Numbered from the stretch's first letter, positions 24,264 to 32,078 are shown. The stretch is 64,000 bases of DNA from Streptomyces sp. BK340 (GCF_007827595.1 NZ_VISR01000016.1:124001-188000); one strand, 5' to 3'. The notes: generated from the sequence alone by a model not told the origin. Numbers and translations are program-made.

Positions 24264-24303
24264 CGCACCCAGCCGGACGGCCGGACCTACGGGAGGACAG
24301 CAC

Positions 24304-24627
24304 ATGGCGTGGCTGCTGGTCATCGTGGCCGGGATTCTGGAGACCGGCTTCGCCGTGTGCCTCAAGCTCTCCCACGGCTTCACCCGCCTGTGGCCGACGG
24401 TCGCCTTCGCCTCCTTCGCGCTGGGCAGCTTCGGTCTGCTGACCCTCTCCCTGAAGAAGCTCGACGTCGGTCCCGCGTACGCGGTGTGGACCGGGATCGG
24501 CGCGGCGGGCACCGCGATCTACGGCATGGTCTTCCTCGGCGACCTGGTGTCGACCCTGAAGATCGTCTCGATCTCCCTGGTGATCGTCGGCGTGATCGGG
24601 CTGCAGCTGTCGGGGTCGGCGCACTAG
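24304..24627 (+). CDS. Small multidrug-resistance (SMR) family transporter, SugE/Gdx-like
   Basis: 107-residue membrane protein with four helices, the standard SMR size. The essential Glu in TM1 is seen in AGILETGFAVCLK, the pattern of the SugE/guanidinium-exporter subgroup (W-x-x-V-x-x-A-x-x-x-E). SMR proteins work as antiparallel dimers; only one gene is present, so a homodimer is expected. GGGAGGACAG precedes ATG 24304. It is convergent with a TetR gene. Confidence 0.9.
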   Translation: MAWLLVIVAGILETGFAVCLKLSHGFTRLWPTVAFASFALGSFGLLTLSLKKLDVGPAYAVWTGIGAAGTAIYGMVFLGDLVSTLKIVSISLVIVGVIGLQLSGSAH

Positions 24628-24730
24628 GTGCTTCGGGTCCCGGCCCGTCGGCCGGCCCGGCCCTGGGCCTGCCGGCCCGACCCGCCACCCGGACTCGGGG
24701 GCTTTGCGCCCTGACCCGTCCGGCAGACCT

Positions 24731-25342
24731 CTAGCCGACGCGCTGCCGCACCAGGGCGCTGCGCACCAGCTCGGCCACTCCCCCCTCACCCGGCGGGGCC
24801 GCGACACACGACAGGGCGACCCGTACGGCCAGCTCGCAGGAGCGGACCAGCTCGGCGGTGTCCGTGGTGGCCACGCCCGGACCGGCCAGCACCGTCACCG
24901 CCCGGTCCCGCACGATCTGCACGAAGTCGCGGGGGGAGGGCAGCGGGCCGTCGGCGCGGCGCTGCGCGGGTACGGCGGAGGAGGACGGCACGGCGGACAG
25001 GGTCGGTGTGGGCAGACGCTCGCTCCAGCAGCCGGTGAGCATGGCCCGTACCAGCGCGTTGTCCCGGGCGGCCGTCGCCATCCACTCGGCGGTGGCGGTC
25101 AGCCGGTCCCGCGGGTCGGTGTGCGCGGCCAGGGCCCGTTCCACGCCGGCGAGATACCCGTCGGCCTCCCGTCGCACCAGGGCCCTGGCCAGCCCCTCCT
25201 TGCTCCCGAACTCGTTGTACAGCGTCTGCCGGGACACCCCGGCCGCCGCTGCCACGTCGACCATCCGCACCGCGGACCACGGCCGACGCCCGAGCGCCGT
25301 GCAGGCGGCGTCCAGTAGCGATTCCCGGGCTGCAGGCATCAT
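24731..25342 (-). CDS. TetR-family transcriptional regulator
   Basis: 203-residue repressor with an N-terminal helix-turn-helix (about 8-55: DVAAAAGVSRQTLYNEFGSKEG) and a variable ligand domain with a Ser/Pro-rich insertion around residues 112-130. It is convergent with the SMR gene and divergent from hisN. It may control the neighbouring SMR transporter or itself. Two adjacent ATG codons at the start make 25342 or 25339 possible. Confidence 0.86.
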   Translation of the reverse strand: MMPAARESLLDAACTALGRRPWSAVRMVDVAAAAGVSRQTLYNEFGSKEGLARALVRREADGYLAGVERALAAHTDPRDRLTATAEWMATAARDNALVRAMLTGCWSERLPTPTLSAVPSSSAVPAQRRADGPLPSPRDFVQIVRDRAVTVLAGPGVATTDTAELVRSCELAVRVALSCVAAPPGEGGVAELVRSALVRQRVG

Positions 25343-25376
25343 CGCCTCCCTGGGGCGAGCAACTCTGCGCCCAGAT

Positions 25377-25401
25377 TTGACGCGCGTACATGCACTGTCA
25401 A
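25377..25401 (-). promoter_or_regulatory. Possible promoter/operator of the TetR gene
   Basis: TTGAC and GTCAA form an inverted repeat with 15 bp between the arms, 35 bp upstream of the TetR start. On the minus strand TTGACA is a good -35, but the -10 at 17 bp (AAATCT) is poor. It could be an operator, a promoter or chance. Confidence 0.35.
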
Positions 25402-25520
25402 GGGTTCGCGGTGGTGCGGAGGGGCGCCCTCCGCCACCGATGCACCGAAGGAACCGGCCCGGCTCCCGTCCCCCGGGCCCCCTATGGCCCCGTACCCCCT
25501 CGCCGGATACCGTTCCTCAC

Positions 25521-26321
25521 ATGCCGGACTACCTCGACGACCTCCGCCTCGCCCACGTCCTCGCGGACGCGGCCGACGCCGCCACCATGGACCGCTTCAA
25601 GGCCCTCGATCTTAAGGTGGAGACGAAGCCGGACATGACCCCGGTGAGCGAAGCGGACAAGGCGGCGGAAGAGCTCATCCGCGGCCAGCTCCAGCGCGCC
25701 CGCCCCCGGGACGCGGTCCTCGGCGAGGAGTACGGCGTCGAGGGCACCGGCCCCCGCCGCTGGGTGATCGACCCGATCGACGGCACCAAGAACTACGTCC
25801 GCGGCGTCCCCGTCTGGGCCACCCTCATCTCCCTGACGGAAGCGGGCGAGGGCGGCTACCACCCCGTCGTCGGCGTCGTCTCCGCCCCCGCCCTCGGCCG
25901 CCGCTGGTGGGCCGCGAAGGGGCACGGCGCCTTCACCGGCCGCAGCCTGTCCGCCGCGACCCGCATCCACGTCTCCCGCGTCGGCAAGCTCCCGGACGCC
26001 TCCTTCGCGTACTCCTCGCTCTCCGGCTGGGAGGAGCAGGGCCGCCTGAACGGCTTCCTCGACCTCACCCGCGAGGTGTGGCGCACGCGCGCGTACGGCG
26101 ACTTCTGGCCCTACATGATGGTGGCCGAGGGCTCGGTCGACATCTGCGCCGAACCGGAGCTGTCCCTGTGGGACATGGCTGCCAACGCGATCATCGTCAC
26201 CGAGGCCGGCGGCACCTTCACCGGCCTCGACGGCCGCCCGGGCCCGCACAGCGGCAACGCGGCCGCGTCCAACGGACTGCTGCACGACGAGTTGCTGGGG
26301 TATCTGAACGGGCGCTACTGA
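25521..26321 (+). CDS. hisN: Histidinol-phosphatase HisN (inositol-monophosphatase family)
   Basis: Dephosphorylates histidinol phosphate, the penultimate step of histidine synthesis; actinomycetes use this inositol-monophosphatase-type enzyme. It has 266 residues. Metal-site motifs are GEEYG, WVIDPIDGTKNYVRG and, near the C-terminus, ELSLWDMAAN. It starts at ATG 25521 with no clear ribosome-binding site. Other inositol-phosphatase-family activities cannot be excluded from sequence alone, but the Streptomyces orthologue here is the known HisN. Confidence 0.9.
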   Translation: MPDYLDDLRLAHVLADAADAATMDRFKALDLKVETKPDMTPVSEADKAAEELIRGQLQRARPRDAVLGEEYGVEGTGPRRWVIDPIDGTKNYVRGVPVWATLISLTEAGEGGYHPVVGVVSAPALGRRWWAAKGHGAFTGRSLSAATRIHVSRVGKLPDASFAYSSLSGWEEQGRLNGFLDLTREVWRTRAYGDFWPYMMVAEGSVDICAEPELSLWDMAANAIIVTEAGGTFTGLDGRPGPHSGNAAASNGLLHDELLGYLNGRY

Positions 26322-26414
26322 CGCCGGAGCGTGGACGGGATCTCCGGCCCACCACCCGGTGTGCCGCAGGTGGGCCGAGATCCTGGCGTTCGCCGCATCT
26401 GCTGGCGGTGGTGG

Positions 26415-26880
26415 TCAGTGCCAGTTGGTGTCGTGGGTGAGTCGCTTGTGGTGGATGTCGTACTGGTCGACTGCGGTGATGGTCCGTCCGTCGCGGATGG
26501 CCGCGGCCCAGGCACGGTAGGTGGTGCCGGGGACGGTGACGGTGGCGGCTTTGACCTGGGTGCCGTCGGAGAGCGAGACCACGCCGTAGGCGACGTCGGC
26601 TTCGGGGTTGGAGACCATGAGCCGGCTGCCGCTGAGACCCTTGTCGTGCAGACCCCACAACCCCAGTTCGCCCGAGGCATGAGGGTCCTGCGTGCCGGTG
26701 ACGGGCTGGCAGTCGGCCCACCGGCCGCCCTGGTGGTCGATACGGACGCCGCCGATGTACATGCGCTGGCACAACAGCGACGTACCAGGGGCCGTGGATC
26801 CATCGGGAAGCGTCGGCAGGGTGTAGCCCTTGGGCAGCGTCCGGTGGAACTCCAGCGCCACCGACCAACGGTGCCCGTCC
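26415..26880. repeat. 466-bp direct repeat, copy 1
   Basis: Base-for-base match to 27771-28236 (offset 1,356 bp) with one mismatch seen, T at 26419 against C at 27775. It encodes the C-terminal domain of the membrane-anchored protein on the minus strand. Identity stops sharply at 26880/28236, where the two proteins' N-terminal parts diverge completely. Confidence 0.95.
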
Positions 26881-27185
26881 GTCGTCCCCTCGGCCACCCG
26901 GACACCGACCGGGCCGGGAGCCGGGGTGAAGGAGGAGCTCGCGGGGGGTGAGGGCCGGCGCGCAGGGGCGACGGCATCAGACGGTGGCTTCAGGAACGCA
27001 ACCGTCAGGCCGAGGCCGAGCACGCACGCGGCACTTGCCACGGCAGCCGCCGCACGGCGGCGTTTCCTGCGGGCGCGCGCGGCGGTCAGGATCTGGTCGA
27101 CGGGAGCCTGGGACGAGGGGTAGGCCTCGCGTGACCGGGCGAAGGCGGCGCGTGCCCAGTCTTCTTGGCCGTGGTCTGGAGTCAT
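26415..27185 (-). CDS. Membrane-anchored protein paired with SigE-family sigma factor (possible anti-sigma or sensor)
   Basis: 256 residues. A cytoplasmic N-terminus (1-45, ending in RARRKRRR), one membrane helix (about 46-65), a Pro/Ser-rich linker (about 70-92) and an external domain of about 154 residues. The external domain has Cys residues in SLLCQRM and WADCQPV that could form a disulfide. I do not recognise the domain. The ATG overlaps the sigma factor's stop by 4 bp, the usual layout of sigma/anti-sigma pairs; the short N-terminus lacks an obvious ZAS motif. The external domain is the same, residue for residue except the last, as that of the secreted protein encoded two genes upstream. 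Confidence 0.8.
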   Translation of the reverse strand: MTPDHGQEDWARAAFARSREAYPSSQAPVDQILTAARARRKRRRAAAAVASAACVLGLGLTVAFLKPPSDAVAPARRPSPPASSSFTPAPGPVGVRVAEGTTDGHRWSVALEFHRTLPKGYTLPTLPDGSTAPGTSLLCQRMYIGGVRIDHQGGRWADCQPVTGTQDPHASGELGLWGLHDKGLSGSRLMVSNPEADVAYGVVSLSDGTQVKAATVTVPGTTYRAWAAAIRDGRTITAVDQYDIHHKRLTHDTNWH

Positions 27186-27739
27186 CGTGCCTCTGCAGGG
27201 CGGCTGGGCGGGTAGTTGCAGGCGAGGGTCGACCGGCTGCGCAGTTTGGCCAGGGCCCGGGACGCCTGGCTCTTCACGGTGCCGACCGAACAGCCGAGGA
27301 CGTCTGCCACTTCCTCGACGGACAGATCCTCGCAGTAGCGCAGCACCACGACAGCCCGCTGGCGCTCGGGCAGGTCGGCGAGCTCGCGAGCCAGGGCGTC
27401 GTACACGTCCACGCCTCCGACACCGGCCCCGTCGTCGTGGACGGTGCCGGTGTCGGGCAGTGTCGGGAGAAGGAGGTGGGTGATCCTGCGGCGGCGATGC
27501 CGGCTGCGGTTGGTGTTGACCAGTGCGCGGCGAACGTAGTGTTCGGCGCGCTCCGGCTCCAGTCGCCGCCAGTGCGGGTACACCTTGGCCAGCGTCGTCT
27601 GCACCAGGTCTTCCGCTTCGTGGAAGTCGCCCGTGAGCAGGTACGCGGTGTGGGTCAGGGCTCGCCAACGGGCGGCGACGAACCGGGTGAACTCCGAATC
27701 CGGTCCGCGGTCCGCGGCCTTGCGGTCACTTGGCTGCAC
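27182..27739 (-). CDS. SigE-family (ECF-like) RNA polymerase sigma factor
   Basis: 185-residue sigma factor of the short SigE family common in actinomycetes. Region 2 is seen in FTRFVAARWRALTHTAYLL and AEDLVQTTLAKVY; region 4 in LPERQRAVVVLRYCEDLS and DVLGCSVGTVKSQASRAL. GTG 27739 is chosen: GAAGGACGGG lies about 11 bp upstream and the frame upstream of it runs into the other gene's repeat. It sits between the secreted and membrane-anchored paralogues: 31 bp after the first and overlapping the second. Target promoters are unknown. Confidence 0.87.
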   Translation of the reverse strand: MQPSDRKAADRGPDSEFTRFVAARWRALTHTAYLLTGDFHEAEDLVQTTLAKVYPHWRRLEPERAEHYVRRALVNTNRSRHRRRRITHLLLPTLPDTGTVHDDGAGVGGVDVYDALARELADLPERQRAVVVLRYCEDLSVEEVADVLGCSVGTVKSQASRALAKLRSRSTLACNYPPSRPAEAR

Positions 27740-27770
27740 AGCAGGAGGTGCCCGTCCTTCGCCTGGCTGG

Positions 27771-28236
27771 TCAGCGCCAGTTGGTGTCGTGGGTGAGTCG
27801 CTTGTGGTGGATGTCGTACTGGTCGACTGCGGTGATGGTCCGTCCGTCGCGGATGGCCGCGGCCCAGGCACGGTAGGTGGTGCCGGGGACGGTGACGGTG
27901 GCGGCTTTGACCTGGGTGCCGTCGGAGAGCGAGACCACGCCGTAGGCGACGTCGGCTTCGGGGTTGGAGACCATGAGCCGGCTGCCGCTGAGACCCTTGT
28001 CGTGCAGACCCCACAACCCCAGTTCGCCCGAGGCATGAGGGTCCTGCGTGCCGGTGACGGGCTGGCAGTCGGCCCACCGGCCGCCCTGGTGGTCGATACG
28101 GACGCCGCCGATGTACATGCGCTGGCACAACAGCGACGTACCAGGGGCCGTGGATCCATCGGGAAGCGTCGGCAGGGTGTAGCCCTTGGGCAGCGTCCGG
28201 TGGAACTCCAGCGCCACCGACCAACGGTGCCCGTCC
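27771..28236. repeat. 466-bp direct repeat, copy 2
   Basis: Second copy of the repeat at 26415-26880, here encoding the C-terminal domain of the secreted protein. The same orientation and near-perfect identity point to very recent duplication or ongoing gene conversion. Confidence 0.95.
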
Positions 28237-28448
28237 ACCCGGCCCCTGCCGATCACCTGCGTGACCACCTGCGGCACCTGCCGGTGAGCGGAAGCAGACC
28301 GCTCGGCGACGGCGGAGGCAGGTGCGGACGCCGGATGGGCGGCCGGGCTCGGCGCCGCCTCGCTCGCGGAGGCGCCGAACGAGACCCCTCCGAGCGCGGC
28401 GACCGCGACGGCCGCCATGGCTGCCTTCCTGGCAAAACTGAGAGCCAC
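27771..28448 (-). CDS. Secreted protein sharing its C-terminal domain with the anchored neighbour
   Basis: 225 residues. A Sec-type signal peptide (ALSFARKAAMAAVAVAALGG, cleavage likely near ASA|SEA at about 29), an Ala/Pro/Ser-rich stretch, then from about residue 72 the same 154-residue domain as in the membrane-anchored protein downstream. GTG 28448 is chosen because AAGGAG lies about 9 bp upstream and the signal peptide starts right after it. Function unknown; a soluble competitor, ligand-binder or decoy version of the anchored sensor is one idea. First gene of the three-gene unit. Confidence 0.8.
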   Translation of the reverse strand: MALSFARKAAMAAVAVAALGGVSFGASASEAAPSPAAHPASAPASAVAERSASAHRQVPQVVTQVIGRGRVDGHRWSVALEFHRTLPKGYTLPTLPDGSTAPGTSLLCQRMYIGGVRIDHQGGRWADCQPVTGTQDPHASGELGLWGLHDKGLSGSRLMVSNPEADVAYGVVSLSDGTQVKAATVTVPGTTYRAWAAAIRDGRTITAVDQYDIHHKRLTHDTNWR

Positions 28449-28902
28449 GGAGCATTTCTCCTTCAAAGCTGCCGCCCGACGCCATGCCGGGCGGTCGTCG
28501 ACGGCCGGCGCGCTGGGCCCGCGTGCCGACCTGCAGCGACCACCAGGGGGTGGCCGCGGCTTGGACGTCCGCCCGTAGGTACTCCCAAACACTCACGGCA
28601 GGTTGCACGCCCGCGCGAGATGAGGTCGACCGAAGACCGACGACGACAGGCATCGACAGCAACTACGCAGCTCACCGGCGGAGTGCAGAGCCACGCCGCA
28701 CCCCACTGGAAGCAAAGTTCAATACCAGCGCTACTGAGGAAGGAGAGAAGCCCGCGCACGCCCTCAACTGGCCGCGCGCGCCCTCTTGTTGACCCGTCCT
28801 TTACCTGGCATCCTGAGGCCACCCCCACTTGTGAACTTGTGAATCCCTGAACCAACGGCCGGAGCCGCGGACTCGGGGATTCCCGTAGGAGGTGGCCCAT
28901 CC
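28449..28902. other. 454-bp intergenic region
   Basis: Divergent spacer between the secreted-protein gene (minus) and the CBS gene (plus). I see no credible gene. It is less GC-rich around 28640-28740. An 8-bp tandem duplication, ACTTGTGA twice, lies at 28827-28842, 60 bp before the CBS start, and a TTGACC that could be a -35 lies at 28789. It must hold the promoter of the sigma module, but I cannot place it. Confidence 0.5.
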
Positions 28903-29295
28903 ATGCTCGTCCGTGACGCCATGAGCACCATGGTCCTCACCCTCGGCCCCAACCACACCCTCCGCCAGGCTGCCGCCCTGATGTCCGCCCGTCGCGTCGG
29001 CGCCGCTGTGATCCTCGATCCCGATGCCGGCGGCATCGGGATCATCACCGAGCGCGACATCCTCAACTCCGTGGGCCTCGGCCAGAGCCCGGACGCGGAG
29101 CTCATCCACGCCCACACCACCACCGACGTCGTCTTCGCGACCCCGACCTGGACCCTTGAGGAGGCGGCCCGCGCCATGGCGCACGGCGGCTTCCGGCATC
29201 TGGTCGTCCTCGACCGCGGCGAGCCCGCCGGCATCGTCTCGGTCCGCGACATCATCCGCTGCTGGGCGCCGGCGCGGCAGCAGGTACCCGCATGA
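28903..29295 (+). CDS. CBS-domain-pair protein
   Basis: 130-residue stand-alone Bateman module: CBS1 (about 1-60, VRDAMSTMVLTLGPN ... GIGIITERDI) and CBS2 (about 68-125, FATPTWTLEEAARAM ... GIVSVRDIIR). Such proteins bind adenine nucleotides and often act as energy or redox sensors. GTAGGAGGTGG lies 8 bp before ATG 28903, a strong ribosome-binding site. It is 89 bp upstream of a Fur-family gene on the same strand. Confidence 0.9.
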   Translation: MLVRDAMSTMVLTLGPNHTLRQAAALMSARRVGAAVILDPDAGGIGIITERDILNSVGLGQSPDAELIHAHTTTDVVFATPTWTLEEAARAMAHGGFRHLVVLDRGEPAGIVSVRDIIRCWAPARQQVPA

Positions 29296-29305
29296 GATCC
29301 CAACA

Positions 29306-29320
29306 TTGGACTTAGTCCAA
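29306..29320. promoter_or_regulatory. Palindromic operator upstream of the Fur-family gene
   Basis: TTGGACTTAGTCCAA is a perfect inverted repeat with 7-bp arms around one central base, 64 bp before the start. It is a likely autoregulatory site of the Fur/CatR-type protein. Binding is inferred. Confidence 0.6.
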
Positions 29321-29372
29321 GTCCGTCAACATTCCAAAGTCACACCTATTCGGAACCTGGTCTCGATTCCGT

Positions 29373-29378
29373 TACACT
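29373..29378 (+). promoter_or_regulatory. -10 box giving a probably leaderless transcript
   Basis: TACACT ends 6 bp before ATG 29385, and there is no ribosome-binding site in between. The transcript should start at or next to the ATG. A weak TTCGGA at 29349 could be the -35 (18-bp spacer). Confidence 0.5.
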
Positions 29379-29384
29379 GTCCGC

Positions 29385-29801
29385 ATGAGCGACCTTCTGG
29401 AACGGCTGCGCGGACGCGGATGGCGGATGACCGCACAGCGGCGCGTCGTGGCCGAGGTTCTCGACGGCGAGCATGTCCATCTGACGGCCGACGAGGTCCA
29501 CGCGCGGGCCGTCGTGAAGCTGCCGGAGATCTCCCGGGCGACCGTCTACAACACGCTGGGTGAGCTGGTCTCCCTCGGTGAGGTGCTCGAGGTCTCCACG
29601 GACAAGCGCGCCAAGCGGTACGACCCGAACGCGCACCGGCCGCACCACCACCTGGTCTGCGCCCAGTGCGGCGCGATCCGTGACGTGCACCCCACGGGGA
29701 ACCCGCTCGCCGACCTCCCCGACACGGAGCGCTTCGGCTTCACGGTGTCGGACGTCGAGGTGACGTACCGGGGACTGTGCCCGACCTGCGCCGGCACGTG
29801 A
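29385..29801 (+). CDS. catR: Fur/PerR-family peroxide regulator, CatR-like
   Basis: 138-residue Fur-family repressor. The winged helix (about 1-80: MTAQRRVVAEVL, EISRATVYNTLGEL) precedes a metal-binding dimerisation domain with HRPHHHLVCAQCGAIRDV and CPTC; the two CxxC pairs form the structural zinc site. Members of this subgroup sense peroxide through metal-catalysed His oxidation. The sequence resembles S. coelicolor CatR, which represses the major catalase gene catA; no catalase gene lies in this window. A perfect palindrome and a leaderless-type promoter precede it and a textbook terminator follows. Confidence 0.85.
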   Translation: MSDLLERLRGRGWRMTAQRRVVAEVLDGEHVHLTADEVHARAVVKLPEISRATVYNTLGELVSLGEVLEVSTDKRAKRYDPNAHRPHHHLVCAQCGAIRDVHPTGNPLADLPDTERFGFTVSDVEVTYRGLCPTCAGT

Positions 29802-29820
29802 CACGAGGCACATGACACGA

Positions 29821-29844
29821 GGGGGGCGCAAGCCCCCCTTTTTT
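29821..29844 (+). terminator. Intrinsic terminator after catR
   Basis: A 7-bp GC stem (GGGGGGC/GCCCCCC) with a GCAA tetraloop, followed by six T. It is one of the few classical T-tract terminators in the window. Confidence 0.95.
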
Positions 29845-29875
29845 ACATGCTGATGCGCAGGCGCCCATGAACGCA

Positions 29876-29913
29876 CCTAGGGCCGGAATCCATTCCTGGA
29901 TTCCGGCCCTAGG
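29876..29913 (-). terminator. Hairpin terminator of tRNA-fMet copy 1
   Basis: A perfect 16-bp inverted repeat (CCTAGGGCCGGAATCC and its complement) with a 6-nt loop, 8 bp past the 3' end of the minus-strand tRNA gene. No T-run. Confidence 0.8.
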
Positions 29914-29920
29914 CCTTCAG

Positions 29921-29994
29921 TAGCGGGGACAGGATTTGAACCTGCGACCTCTGGGTTATGAGCCCAGCGAGCTACCGAGCTGCTCCACCCCGCG
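29921..29994 (-). tRNA. Initiator tRNA-fMet (CAT), copy 1
   Basis: 74-nt cloverleaf without an encoded CCA. The anticodon is CAT in the loop CTCATAA. The anticodon stem has the three G:C pairs (GGG/CCC) and position 1 is an unpaired C opposite T72, both marks of initiator tRNA. The TPsiC arm reads GGTTCAAATCC. Identical to the copy at 32079-32152. Confidence 0.96.
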
Positions 29995-30061
29995 TCGGTG
30001 AACACGACACTACGTGAGGGCAGCCCGCTGAAGCAAATCCATTAGGGGCGAGTGGCCGGGG

Positions 30062-31873
30062 TCACGCGGAAAGCTCCTCCCGCAGCGCGTCCCGCAGCCG
30101 TCCCGCCCGCTCCGCGACCTCCGCGGGCCCGAGCGCCACCGCCCGGTCGGCCCACTTCTGCCCCTCGGCCAGCTCCCCGCGACGCGCGTAGACGAGGGCC
30201 AGCCGGAGAGCCGCCCGCCCGTGCCCCGCGTCAGCGGCCCGCGTCCACCACACGGCCGCCTCCGGCTCGCTGCCCTCCCGGGCCAGCAGCAGCCCCAGGT
30301 TGAACGCCCCGTTGCGCGATCCGGCCTCCGCCGCCGCCCGGTACCACCGCGCAGCCTCGACGACGTCACCCCGGGCCGCCGCGAGCATGCCCACCCGCAC
30401 CTGCGCGCGCCGGTGCCCCTGGGAGGCCGCCCGCTCGTACCACTCCTCGCACTCGGTCTTCTCGTGCACGATCTCGCCCAGCTCGTGCGCGGGCTCCGGC
30501 GGCCGCCGCGCGTCCAGCACTGTGGCCAGCCGGTACGCCGCCTCGGCGCTGCCGCCGCCGGCCGCGCACCGCAGATGCCGCTCGGCCTCCGGCTCGTCGC
30601 CCTCGCGCAGCCGTGCGATCCCGACCTGAAGCGCCGCCTCGGTGTGCCCGGCGGCGGCCGCCCGCTCGTACCAGCGCAGAGCGAACCGATCCTCGCCCCG
30701 CCCGGCGTGCAGGATCCCCAGGTTGAACGCGGCGTCCACGCTCCCGGCCTCGGCCGCCTTGGAGAACCAGGGCTCCGCACCGCTCGTGTCGCCGCCCTGG
30801 AGCAGCAGGATGGCCAGCGCGTTCGCCGCCTCCCGGTGCCCGGCGTAGGCGGCCCGCCGGTACCACTGCTCGGCCTGCGCGGTCCGCCCCTGCTCGGCGC
30901 AGAGCAGCCCGAGGTTGTACGCCCCGTTGTCGTCGCCGGCGTCCAGCGCCGCCCTGTACCACCGCTCGGCGGTCTGTGTCTCGCCGCGCTCGGCGTGCAG
31001 CGCGCCCAGCGCGTTGGCCGCGTTGCCGTCGCCGTCCTGCGCGGCCCTGAGCCACCACACGGCCGCGCTCTCGGTGTCCCCGGCGTCCCGCAGCAGGAAC
31101 CCGAGCGCGCAGGCGGCACGCGCTTCCCCGTCCTTGGCGGAGGTCAGGTACCAGCGCCCGGCCTCCTTCAGCTCCCCGCGCTTCTCCAGGATCGCGCCGA
31201 GGTGCAGCGCGGCCCGCCGGTGGCCGCGCGCGGCGGCCTGCCGGTACCACTGCTCGATCTCCTCGACAGCGTTGTCGGTCCCGCTCTCGTCCTCCTGCGC
31301 GACCCTGCGGTCGAGCGCGCGTGCGAGCCGGTAGGCGGCCTCGCGGTGCCCGCGTTCGGCGGCGGCGCGCATCCACTGTTCGGAGCCGGCGTCCGCGCGG
31401 TGCTCCAGCAGGTCGGCGAGCGCGTACGCGCCCAGCGCATGGCCCTGCTCGGCGGACTGGCGCAGCCAGTACTCGGCGGCGGGCTCGTCCCCGCGCTCGC
31501 GGTGGTGCCGGCCCAGCGCGTGCGCGGCGGCGGCCGAACCGGCGACGGCGGCGATCCGCCACCAGCCGGCGGCCTCCTCGGGGTAGCCGCGCTGGTGCAG
31601 GAGGACACCCAGGTTGTTGGCCGCGGCCCGGTCCCCGGCCGCGGTGGCGGCACGCAGCTGGGGCTCCGCTCCGTCGAGATCACCGCGGCGCAGCAGGATG
31701 GCACCGAGGACGCTCATCGCCTCGGTGTCGCCGGTCTCGGCGGCGAGCCGGAGGCGTACCTCCTCGGCGGCGTCCCCCATGTCGCCCATCTCGTCCCGCG
31801 TCGGCTCCTCACTCGAAGGCTGCACAAATCGCCCTGTCTCGAACAGAGTTGCCTTGTCCCCCATAACGTCCAT
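30062..31873 (-). CDS. Sel1/TPR-repeat protein
   Basis: 603-residue soluble protein built almost entirely of about 15 repeats of roughly 36 residues with the pattern A-x-x-x-L-G-x-L-x-x-x-R-G-x-x-x-x-A-x-x-W-x-x-x-A-A, of the Sel1-like/TPR class. Only the first 40 residues are different. Such solenoids act as adaptors for protein complexes. ATG 31873 or 31864 may be used. The gene lies between two identical initiator tRNA genes on the same strand; that placement looks accidental, but the repeats flank it exactly. Confidence 0.85.
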   Translation of the reverse strand: MDVMGDKATLFETGRFVQPSSEEPTRDEMGDMGDAAEEVRLRLAAETGDTEAMSVLGAILLRRGDLDGAEPQLRAATAAGDRAAANNLGVLLHQRGYPEEAAGWWRIAAVAGSAAAAHALGRHHRERGDEPAAEYWLRQSAEQGHALGAYALADLLEHRADAGSEQWMRAAAERGHREAAYRLARALDRRVAQEDESGTDNAVEEIEQWYRQAAARGHRRAALHLGAILEKRGELKEAGRWYLTSAKDGEARAACALGFLLRDAGDTESAAVWWLRAAQDGDGNAANALGALHAERGETQTAERWYRAALDAGDDNGAYNLGLLCAEQGRTAQAEQWYRRAAYAGHREAANALAILLLQGGDTSGAEPWFSKAAEAGSVDAAFNLGILHAGRGEDRFALRWYERAAAAGHTEAALQVGIARLREGDEPEAERHLRCAAGGGSAEAAYRLATVLDARRPPEPAHELGEIVHEKTECEEWYERAASQGHRRAQVRVGMLAAARGDVVEAARWYRAAAEAGSRNGAFNLGLLLAREGSEPEAAVWWTRAADAGHGRAALRLALVYARRGELAEGQKWADRAVALGPAEVAERAGRLRDALREELSA

Positions 31874-32037
31874 CGTCGCACCACCTGCAACCTGGGTACA
31901 CCCGGTATACCGCAGCCCGTGAGGTCACTTCAGCGTTTTGTCGACATGCCCACAGAGAGATAAGTCAAACACAAGTCGTCCAACTCCCCACGGCGGCGCG
32001 GCGGTCATTCCACGCCTGTACATGAGTTCGCACACCA

Positions 32038-32071
32038 CGAAGGCCCGGATCCCTTAGGATCCGGGCCTTCG
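32038..32071 (-). terminator. Hairpin terminator of tRNA-fMet copy 2
   Basis: A perfect 15-bp stem (CGAAGGCCCGGATCC and its complement) with the loop CTTA, 7 bp beyond the tRNA 3' end on the minus strand. Confidence 0.8.
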
Positions 32072-32078
32072 ACTTCAG

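Noticed and set aside
24241..24303. Possible mini-ykkC (guanidine-II) riboswitch before the SMR gene, suggested by two ACGG motifs
   Set aside because: Only the second ACGG is flanked by a short self-complementary stem (CCGG/CCGG); the first has no hairpin. The SMR/guanidine link makes it tempting, but the structure is not there.
24637..24690. Terminator between the SMR and TetR genes
   Set aside because: The stretch is rich in GGCC and can fold in many ways, but no single long stem with a defined loop stands out.
27740..28159. N-terminal extension of the SigE-family sigma factor into the repeat
   Set aside because: The frame stays open through the antisense-phase reading of the repeat, but that part is out of phase with the secreted-protein gene on the same strand and has no sigma-like residues; GTG 27739 has a ribosome-binding site.
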